From the NCBI RefSeq assembly GCF_001655675.1, contig NZ_LYRP01000043.1, forward strand, positions 124,001 through 188,000: DNA of 64,000 nucleotides. Reading direction: 5' to 3'. The position numbers and the translations under genes are program-made. This DNA comes from Mangrovibacter phragmitis. Lineage in GTDB: Bacteria; Pseudomonadota; Gammaproteobacteria; Enterobacterales; Enterobacteriaceae. Below are positions 58,095 to 64,000 of the stretch, one piece after another. Each line of letters starts with the position of its first letter. Position 1 is the stretch's first letter. The notes below the pieces were generated by a model. That model was not told the origin of the DNA. It worked only from the letters and a program-made list of their open reading frames with translations, and ran no database searches.

Positions 58095-60149
58095 ATGGAA
58101 CTAAAAGCAACTGCACTGGGAAAACACCTGGCCCAGCACCCTTATAACCGGGTCACATTACTCAATGCTGGCGTAAATGTGGCTGGCGAGAAGCATGAAT
58201 ATCTTATCCCGTTTAACCAACTGATTGCTATTAACTGCAAGCGGGGCCTGGTGTGGGGCGAGCTGGAGTTTGTCCTGCCCGATAATAAAGTTGTTCGCCT
58301 GCATGGTACTGAATGGAACGAAACCCAACGTTTTTGGTATCACCTCAATGAGCGCTGGCAACAGTGGGGGGAGGAAATGAGCCAGGTTGCTGCCAGCGCG
58401 CTGGATAACCTGGTGGCCTGGTATCAGGAGGTCGCACCTGAAGATAAATGGCTCAGCCTGGATAAAGTGGAGGAAATTTGCCAGCGAACACGGCAAGTGT
58501 TGCAGGCATTACCCCTGCCAGAACAGCGTATCCCTGCCTTTGATGTGTGTCGCGATACCTGGTTAGCCTGTAAAAGCTGGCTGGACAATGCACAGGCTAA
58601 ACGCCTGGCACATAACCAGCATTACACTGAAGTGATGCTGGAACGCCATGCGGATTTCTTTGCTCAGGTGGAAAGTGCGCCGTTAAATGCCTCTCAGGCA
58701 CGGGCGGTGGTGAATGGCGAAAAAAATGTGCTGGTGCTGGCGGGGGCGGGCAGTGGAAAAACCTCTGTTCTGGTTGCCCGTGCCGGTTGGCTCCTTAAGT
58801 GCAATCAGGCAAGTGCAGATCAAATTTTGCTGCTGGCATTCGGTCGTAAAGCGGCAGAAGAAATGGACCAGCGTATTCAGTCCCGGCTACATACAGGCGA
58901 TATTACTGCGCGGACCTTTCATTCCCTTGCTCGCTATATCATCGAGCAGGGTGGTCGCAAAGCACCGCAAATCAGTGAACTGGAGAGTAATACTGCCATG
59001 AGGCACCAGTTACTGCTTGATACATGGATAGCGCAGTGTCAGGAAAAGAAAGCACAGGCGAAAGGCTGGCGGCTGTGGCTTGAAGAGGAACTGGAGTGGA
59101 ACCTGCCTGAAGGGGATTTTTGGCAGGATGAGAGTGTCACAAAACGCCTTGCGCCTCGCCTGGAGCGCTGGCTGGGGCTTATTCGTATGCATGGTGGCTC
59201 TCAGGCAGAAATGATTTCCAGTGCACCTGAAGTTATTCGGGACACTTTCCAGAAGCGTATTCGCCTGATGGCTCCATTAGTCAAAGCATGGAAAAAATCG
59301 CTGAAAGATGACAATGCGCTCGATTTCTCAGGGCTGATTCATCAGGCGGTGAATGTACTGGAAAAAGGGCGTTTTATCAGCCCGTGGAAGTATATTCTGG
59401 TTGATGAATTTCAGGATATTTCACCACAGCGCGCAGCTTTACTTGGTGCACTGCAGCAGCAAAATTCACAAACTTCCCTGTATGCCGTGGGTGATGACTG
59501 GCAGGCTATTTACCGTTTTAGTGGCGCGGCAATTGATTTAACTACTTCATTCAATGACCATTTCGGCCCGGGGGATGAGTGCGCCCTTGATACCACATAC
59601 CGTTTTCATTCCCGCATTGGCGAAATTGCCAATGCCTTTATCCAGCAAAACCCACACCAGCGAGAAAAGCCGCTGAACAGTGTGCGCAAAGGGGACAAAA
59701 AAGCAGTTAACCTGCTGGAAGATACGCAACTTCATGCACTGCTCGACAAAATGAGCGGTTATGTTAAACCCGATGAAACCATTTTGCTGCTGGCCCGTTA
59801 TCATTACCTGCGCCCTGATCTGCTCCAGCAGGCTGCTATACGCTGGCCCAAATTGCAGATAACTTTTATGACGGTTCATGCCAGCAAAGGGCAGGAAGCT
59901 GATTATGTGATTATTTGCGGGTTGCAGGAAGGGAAAGATGGTTTCCCGGCACCAGCGCGTGAAACCATACTTGAGCAAGGTCTGCTGCCAGCCACTGAGG
60001 AGTTTACTGATGCCGAAGAGCGGCGCTTACTCTATGTTGCAATGACCAGGGCAAGGCAAAAGGTATGGCTGCTGTATAACAAAGCGCAGCCTTCCCGTTT
60101 TGTGGATACCCTCAAAGCGCTCGGTGTGCCTGTTTTGAAAAAGCCCTGA
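58095..60149 (+). CDS. helD: DNA helicase IV
   Basis: A 684-residue superfamily 1 (UvrD-like) 3'-to-5' DNA helicase, exactly the E. coli length. The N-terminal accessory region (about 1-190) precedes the helicase core. Motif I AGAGSGKT is at 216-223, the Walker B-like ILVDEFQDISPQRAALL follows, then motif III VGDDWQAIYRFSGA, and motifs V-VI with TVHASKGQEADYV and RRLLYVAMTRARQKVWLL. It acts in recombination and repair. It is convergent with mgsA, with only 3 bp between the stop codons. Confidence 0.97.
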   Translation: MELKATALGKHLAQHPYNRVTLLNAGVNVAGEKHEYLIPFNQLIAINCKRGLVWGELEFVLPDNKVVRLHGTEWNETQRFWYHLNERWQQWGEEMSQVAASALDNLVAWYQEVAPEDKWLSLDKVEEICQRTRQVLQALPLPEQRIPAFDVCRDTWLACKSWLDNAQAKRLAHNQHYTEVMLERHADFFAQVESAPLNASQARAVVNGEKNVLVLAGAGSGKTSVLVARAGWLLKCNQASADQILLLAFGRKAAEEMDQRIQSRLHTGDITARTFHSLARYIIEQGGRKAPQISELESNTAMRHQLLLDTWIAQCQEKKAQAKGWRLWLEEELEWNLPEGDFWQDESVTKRLAPRLERWLGLIRMHGGSQAEMISSAPEVIRDTFQKRIRLMAPLVKAWKKSLKDDNALDFSGLIHQAVNVLEKGRFISPWKYILVDEFQDISPQRAALLGALQQQNSQTSLYAVGDDWQAIYRFSGAAIDLTTSFNDHFGPGDECALDTTYRFHSRIGEIANAFIQQNPHQREKPLNSVRKGDKKAVNLLEDTQLHALLDKMSGYVKPDETILLLARYHYLRPDLLQQAAIRWPKLQITFMTVHASKGQEADYVIICGLQEGKDGFPAPARETILEQGLLPATEEFTDAEERRLLYVAMTRARQKVWLLYNKAQPSRFVDTLKALGVPVLKKP

Positions 60150-60152
60150 AAA

Positions 60153-60611
60153 TTATTTCAGGCGGTCAGCCAGGTAGCGTTGATAGTCCGGGATCTGGAT
60201 ATCAACCGGCTGGCTGAACTCTGGCGATTCAATAATAAAGTTTGCGGTAGAAGCATTAGTTGCGACCGGTATATTCCATACGGTGGCAAGGCGCAGTAAC
60301 GCTTTAACATCCGGGTCATGTGGAACGGCATTGAGTGGATCCCAGAAAAAGATCAGCACATCAATTTTGCCTTCAGAGATCATTGCCCCAACTTGCTGGT
60401 CACCGCCCATCGGGCCACTGAGCATGGCCTGCACATTCAACCCGGTTTCTCTCTGAATCAGATTACCGGTAGTTCCTGTTGCATACAGTGTGTGTTTTTC
60501 AAGAATGGACTGATGTTTCCGGGTCCAGTTAAGAAGAAGTGTTTTACAGTGATCGTGAGCAACCAGCGCAATATGCTTGTTTGCGCTCAGTGTGCGCGTT
60601 GTGAGTTCCAT
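60153..60611 (-). CDS. mgsA: Methylglyoxal synthase
   Basis: A 152-residue enzyme, exactly the E. coli length, that converts dihydroxyacetone phosphate to methylglyoxal and phosphate as a bypass of glycolysis. Conserved residues His19, Asp20, Asp71 (base, in [11 protein letters not shown]), Asp91, His98 and Asp101 are present. The start at 60611 (MELTTRTL) is chosen by similarity, although the frame is open for 20 more codons and the ribosome binding site is weak. Confidence 0.97.
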   Translation of the reverse strand: MELTTRTLSANKHIALVAHDHCKTLLLNWTRKHQSILEKHTLYATGTTGNLIQRETGLNVQAMLSGPMGGDQQVGAMISEGKIDVLIFFWDPLNAVPHDPDVKALLRLATVWNIPVATNASTANFIIESPEFSQPVDIQIPDYQRYLADRLK

Positions 60612-60787
60612 AAAGAGTTTACCAACCTGATTAAAGTCCCTACAGATTACTGGATGCTGCTCCAGCTTCAATACACCAGCGCAAAAAAAGTGATGTTGTT
60701 CAACCGGCTGACAGGTTTTACCCGATGAGTACCAGGCCAGACAGGTAATGATATAGTAAACTCATAACAGGTTATGATAAGGAAAAC

Positions 60788-61207
60788 ATGATGACAGATA
60801 ATGAAATAGCACACATTCTGCAACAGGTTCACACTATTGCACTGGTGGGTGCCAGTGATAAGGCAGACAGGCCAAGTTATCGGGTCATGGCCTTTTTACT
60901 GGAACAGGGCTATCACGTTATTCCTGTTTCCCCAAAAGTGGCAGGCAAAACTCTGATGGGGCAACAGGGTTATGCATGCTTACAGGATATCCATGAGCCA
61001 GTAGATATGGTGGATGTGTTTCGTAACTCAGAAGCGGCTTATGAAGTGACACAGGACGCGATTGCAATTGGGGCGAAAACGGTGTGGATGCAACTGGGTG
61101 TAATTAATGAACAAGCTGCGGTACTGGCTAAAGATGCCGGGCTGAATGTTGTCATGGACCGTTGCCCGGCGATTGAAATTCCCCGTCTTGGGCTGAATAA
61201 GCAGTAA
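60788..61207 (+). CDS. yccU: YccU, CoA-binding domain protein
   Basis: A 139-residue protein (E. coli 137) with a Rossmann-type CoA-binding domain similar to that of succinyl-CoA synthetase. Motifs are IALVGASDKADRPSYRVM and the conserved MDRCPAIE near the C terminus. The function is unknown. Two adjacent ATG codons (60788, 60791) follow AAGGAA and either could be used. It is divergent from mgsA. The E. coli gene yccT, normally between mgsA and yccU, is missing. Confidence 0.94.
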   Translation: MMTDNEIAHILQQVHTIALVGASDKADRPSYRVMAFLLEQGYHVIPVSPKVAGKTLMGQQGYACLQDIHEPVDMVDVFRNSEAAYEVTQDAIAIGAKTVWMQLGVINEQAAVLAKDAGLNVVMDRCPAIEIPRLGLNKQ

Positions 61208-61321
61208 TTACTCATGCAGCACGACTTTTAACCAGTGTCTGGCACCAGGATAATTGCAGCCAGGGAAAAATGTGCCAGCCAGATTGAGGCCAGATAAAGG
61301 CTTATACTTGGCTAACGCAAG

Positions 61322-61639
61322 TTAGTTACGAAGTACGGGAGATGCCAGTCTACGCTGTATGGTGGCAGCCAGTTCATCCATTGATGGCTGCTCAGGGTGT
61401 TCATTGGCGATTTCTCCACTCAATTGCGCCTCAGCCAGGTAAGTATGAACTGGCTGACCTGCGTCATCTTCCATCACAACATGGTACCAGGGTGCTTTGC
61501 GTAGCGAATAATCTGCACCCAGCTCATCTTCTGCGGGTTCATCCAGCGAATATTCTGCATCAATATCCACTACCACACCGAGGTAACCCAGCAAGGAGTG
61601 GCGAACTTGCTGACCAATACCGAATTTGCTGGCAATCAT
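61322..61639 (-). CDS. hspQ: Heat shock protein HspQ
   Basis: A 105-residue protein, exactly the E. coli length, of the hemimethylated-DNA-binding YccV-like family. In E. coli it is a specificity-enhancing factor and substrate of Lon, and it was reported to affect mutant DnaA stability. The conserved core is [19 protein letters not shown] and [11 protein letters not shown]. It lies 69 bp downstream of rlmI on the same strand and could be read from the rlmI transcript or its own promoter. Confidence 0.96.
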   Translation of the reverse strand: MIASKFGIGQQVRHSLLGYLGVVVDIDAEYSLDEPAEDELGADYSLRKAPWYHVVMEDDAGQPVHTYLAEAQLSGEIANEHPEQPSMDELAATIQRRLASPVLRN

Positions 61640-61708
61640 ATATACCTCCCCGGAGTCTTGCCTTTGCTATTACTACTACAGATGAGGGCAAGACCTTTCC
61701 GTTTCAAG

Positions 61709-62935
61709 TTACATGATGCGGCAGGCAAACCCTTTAAGGTACAGCCCTTCCGGATATGTTGCGATAACCGGGTGGTCTGCTGCCTGACGGAACTGCTCTA
61801 TAAATTGTATATCACGCCCGGCATCAATGGCGGCGTCGGCAACAATTTTCTGGAATAAATCGCTGGTCATCAGCCCGGAGCATGAGAAAGTAAGCAAAAC
61901 GCCGCCTGGGTTGAGCAACTGAATTGCCAGCATATTGATATCTTTGTAACCCCGGCAGGCACCTGCCAGCTGGTTCTTATTTTCTACAAACTTTGGCGGA
62001 TCCATGACGATAACATCGAATTTTTCCCCCTGATCACGGTATTTTCGCAGTAGCTTGAAAACATCGTCACGAACAAACTGCGCTTTACTCACATCCAGTT
62101 TATTCAGCCCGACGTTCTGACGTGCGACATCCAGCGCTTCCTGGGATGTATCCACGCTGACGACTTCTTTACAGCCACCGATTAATGCGGAAACAGCGAA
62201 TCCACCGGTGTAAGAAAAACAGTTCAGCACCCGTTTATTTTCAACATAGCGCCGGGTAGCCAGCCGGCTATCACGTTGATCCAGATAGTAGCCGGTTTTG
62301 TGGCCCTGGCGGATATCCACCAGCAATTGCATTTCATGCTCTTTAATTGGCAGCAGAGCCGGGGGCATTTCACCACGGATAAGACCCTGGGTGAGCGGCA
62401 GCCCTTCCTTTTTGCGTACGGCCACATCAGAACGTTCATATAACGAACTTTCCGGGTAACAGGTTTGTAATGCCGTAATCAGTGCTTCCCTTTGGTGTTC
62501 AGCACCCGCAGAGAGCAGCTGTAACACTAAAAAGGAACCAAATCTGTCAATGGTAATGCCCGGGAGACCGTCTGATTCACCGGCAACCAGGCGATAACTA
62601 TCCAGACCATCTTTTTCTGCCAGCCAGTCCCGCCAGCATTGTGCCTGGCGTAATTTACGAATAAAGAAATCAACGTCAATGTGTTCTTCGGCATCGAATG
62701 TCCACACGCGGGCACGGATTTGTGATGCCGGTGACAGCGCACCTCTGGCAATCCAGTTCCCCTGATGGTCTACAATATCAACAGTTTCTCCGCTACCGGC
62801 TTTCCCTTCAATACGGGAAACTGCACCAGAGAATACCCACGGGTGGCGGCGCAGAAGTGACTTTTCACGGCCTTTAGCCAGCACCAGTCGTGGCAGCGAA
62901 CCAGGCAGTGAAGTGGAAATTGAGTGTTTACTCAT
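61709..62935 (-). CDS. rlmI: 23S rRNA m5C1962 methyltransferase
   Basis: A 408-residue enzyme with an N-terminal PUA domain (about 14-90) and a SAM-dependent methyltransferase domain with [14 protein letters not shown] and the catalytic [10 protein letters not shown]. It methylates C1962 of 23S rRNA. The start is ATG at 62935 ([18 protein letters not shown]), with AAGG upstream. This gives a 12-residue N-terminal extension relative to E. coli (396), which begins near the RLVLAKG segment. A TTG directly upstream is less likely. It is divergent from acyP. Confidence 0.95.
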   Translation of the reverse strand: MSKHSISTSLPGSLPRLVLAKGREKSLLRRHPWVFSGAVSRIEGKAGSGETVDIVDHQGNWIARGALSPASQIRARVWTFDAEEHIDVDFFIRKLRQAQCWRDWLAEKDGLDSYRLVAGESDGLPGITIDRFGSFLVLQLLSAGAEHQREALITALQTCYPESSLYERSDVAVRKKEGLPLTQGLIRGEMPPALLPIKEHEMQLLVDIRQGHKTGYYLDQRDSRLATRRYVENKRVLNCFSYTGGFAVSALIGGCKEVVSVDTSQEALDVARQNVGLNKLDVSKAQFVRDDVFKLLRKYRDQGEKFDVIVMDPPKFVENKNQLAGACRGYKDINMLAIQLLNPGGVLLTFSCSGLMTSDLFQKIVADAAIDAGRDIQFIEQFRQAADHPVIATYPEGLYLKGFACRIM

Positions 62936-63115
62936 CAAGGGTTACCTTAAACGCGAGACAGCATAGAATTAATATCGGAAAGGTGCGTAGCGTAGCACAT
63001 TGCGTGCCAGGCAGCATTATCGAACCGCTTACTGTCAGGTTTTGCTTCAGGGCGATACGGGAAAAGCAACTCTTGTATACTTAACACATACAGGTTTTTG
63101 CCAGGAGACGGAAAA

Positions 63116-63397
63116 ATGGCTGCATATTGCGTAATGGCCTGGGTTCATGGCCGGGTTCAGGGGGTTGGATTTCGTTACAGCACTCAGTTTGAAGCGAAAA
63201 GATTGGGGGTGACAGGGTATGCCCGTAATCTGGATGATGGCAGCGTTGAAGTACTGGCCTGTGGGGAGCCTGAAGCAGTAGAAGCGTTAATTACCTGGTT
63301 GAAAGCGGGTGGCCCACGCACTGCCAGAGTAGAGAGCGTTCTCACCGAGCCTCATCACCCTCAGCGCGAGTGGACCAATTTTGGTATCCGCTATTAG
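63116..63397 (+). CDS. acyP: Acylphosphatase
   Basis: A 93-residue acylphosphatase (E. coli YccX is 92). It hydrolyses carboxyl-phosphate bonds of small acyl phosphates. The signature [11 protein letters not shown] contains the phosphate-binding arginine, and [12 protein letters not shown] contains the catalytic asparagine. The start at 63116 follows AGGAGA. Its stop codon overlaps that of the convergent tusE by 2 bases. Confidence 0.96.
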   Translation: MAAYCVMAWVHGRVQGVGFRYSTQFEAKRLGVTGYARNLDDGSVEVLACGEPEAVEALITWLKAGGPRTARVESVLTEPHHPQREWTNFGIRY

Positions 63398-63723
63398 ATA
63401 CATTTAACAGGCTTAGGCAAACCGGCAATTTTAGTCGCCTGTTTTGCCGGACCTTTAGGAAACAGGCGGTAGAGGTAGCGGCTATTTCCTTTTTCTTCCC
63501 CAAAAGTTTTTGCCATTGCCTTGACCAGCATGCGAATGGCGGGTGAAGTATTAAACTCCAGGTAAAAATCGCGGACAAACATAACCACTTCCCAGTGTTC
63601 TTCACTCAGGGAAATACCTTCATTTCTCGCAATAGCTTCTGCCAGCGGTTTACTCCACTGCCCGGTGTCTTTCAGGTAGCCTTCGGTGTCGGTTTCAATT
63701 TCTGTGCCGTTAAACATCAACAT
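63394..63723 (-). CDS. tusE: Sulfur relay protein TusE
   Basis: A 109-residue DsrC-like protein, exactly the E. coli length. It receives persulfide sulfur from TusBCD and hands it to MnmA for 2-thiolation of tRNA wobble uridine. The C-terminal sulfur-carrying cysteine is present as the penultimate residue (PVKCI). The conserved [21 protein letters not shown] and [20 protein letters not shown] are intact. The start at 63723 ([16 protein letters not shown]) is chosen by length and similarity; the frame is open for ten more codons. Confidence 0.97.
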   Translation of the reverse strand: MLMFNGTEIETDTEGYLKDTGQWSKPLAEAIARNEGISLSEEHWEVVMFVRDFYLEFNTSPAIRMLVKAMAKTFGEEKGNSRYLYRLFPKGPAKQATKIAGLPKPVKCI

Positions 63724-63801
63724 ACTATTTTGTTCACTAAACTCGGTTATCAACTAATAACAATGGCGCTCAGTGTAGCACTTTCTTTACTGTCACCAAA
63801 A

Positions 63802-63829
63802 AATTGCCCCGCACAGTGGCGGGGCAATT
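63802..63829 (-). terminator. Intrinsic terminator of yccA
   Basis: An 11-bp stem AATTGCCCCGC/GCGGGGCAATT with an ACAGTG loop, followed on the minus strand by T residues. It is 28 bp after the yccA stop codon. Confidence 0.92.
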
Positions 63830-63856
63830 CAGTAACAGGCATGCCGGGCAACAAAA

Positions 63857-64000
63857 TCAGTCGCGGCTGGCAAAACCCAGAATACTCAGCAGGCTGACGA
63901 AGATGTTGTACAACGACACATACAAACTGACGGTTGCACGAATGTAGTTTGTTTCACCACCATGGATGATGTTACTGGTTTCATACAGAATAGCCCCTGA
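63857..64000 (-). CDS. yccA: YccA, FtsH modulator (BAX inhibitor-1 family), 3' end only
   Basis: The last 47 residues and stop of a membrane protein. The end, [20 protein letters not shown] then [19 protein letters not shown], is that of E. coli YccA. YccA is an inner-membrane protein of the BAX inhibitor-1 family that is degraded by, and modulates, the FtsH protease. The gene continues beyond the right edge. It is too short to be in a plain start-to-stop list but is clear from the sequence. Confidence 0.95.
   Translation of the reverse strand, partial: SGAILYETSNIIHGGETNYIRATVSLYVSLYNIFVSLLSILGFASRD

Noticed and set aside
63061-63115. LexA-like box before acyP
   Set aside because: TTGT and ACAG words occur but with a spacing far from eight bases.
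1-64000. tRNA or rRNA genes, insertion sequences, prophage, CRISPR, toxin-antitoxin or defence genes
   Set aside because: Nearly all sequence is accounted for by collinear housekeeping genes with short spacers. No cloverleaf, repeat array, transposase or integrase was recognised on either strand.

Overview
The window is a stretch of ordinary chromosome from a member of the Enterobacteriaceae. The gene order follows the Escherichia coli K-12 pflB-to-yccA interval almost gene for gene, and most proteins have the same length as their E. coli counterparts to within a few residues. It is not E. coli: many proteins differ clearly (OmpF, SulA, Sxy, LdtD, LonB), and several blocks present in K-12 are absent. 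These are ycaP (between ycaO and serC), ycaL (between aroA and cmk), everything between pepN and pyrD including ssu, and yccT (between mgsA and yccU). The OmpF constriction loop resembles the Klebsiella OmpK35 type. I cannot name the genus from the sequence alone.

Layout. 1-3.5 kb: formate metabolism (pflB 5' end, focA) and ycaO on the minus strand. 3.8-9.3 kb: serC-aroA (serine/PLP and shikimate) and cmk-rpsA-ihfB (nucleotide, ribosome, IHF). 9.5-18.6 kb: ycaI(comEC)-msbA-lpxK-ycaQ-ycaR-kdsB, dominated by lipid A/Kdo supply and export, then ycbJ and elyC. 18.7-26 kb: cmoM-mukF-mukE-mukB, the chromosome condensin operon. 26.2-30.8 kb: ldtD, mepK, gloC (peptidoglycan cross-linking and cleavage, detoxification) and aspC. 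31-35.4 kb: ompF, asnS, pncB on the minus strand. 35.7-45.6 kb: pepN, pyrD, zapC, ycbX, rlmKL, uup. 45.6-49.5 kb: pqiABC and rmf. 49.5-54.5 kb: fabA, lonB, matP, ompA, sulA. 54.7-64 kb: sxy, yccS, yccF, helD, mgsA, yccU, hspQ, rlmI, acyP, tusE and the 3' end of yccA.

Functional themes are envelope construction (msbA, lpxK, kdsB, ldtD, mepK, elyC, ompF, ompA, pqiABC, fabA), chromosome organisation and division (mukFEB, matP, zapC, sulA, ihfB), and translation/RNA modification (rpsA, cmoM, rlmKL, rlmI, tusE, asnS, rmf). Readable regulatory sites include a LexA box at sulA, OmpR-type boxes and a MicF-type target at ompF, adjoining FabR and FadR operators at fabA, a PurR-like box and initiation hairpin at pyrD, an FNR-like box at focA, the S1 autoregulatory leader at rpsA, and many intrinsic terminators.

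I see no tRNA or rRNA gene, insertion sequence, prophage, CRISPR array or genomic island, and no convincing new multi-gene system. The more interesting points are conserved but poorly understood proteins: a Lon-family protease with a degenerate ATPase module, a kinase-like protein (YcbJ) lacking catalytic residues, and the stand-alone YcaO. Statements about E. coli come from general knowledge; no alignment or database search was run.
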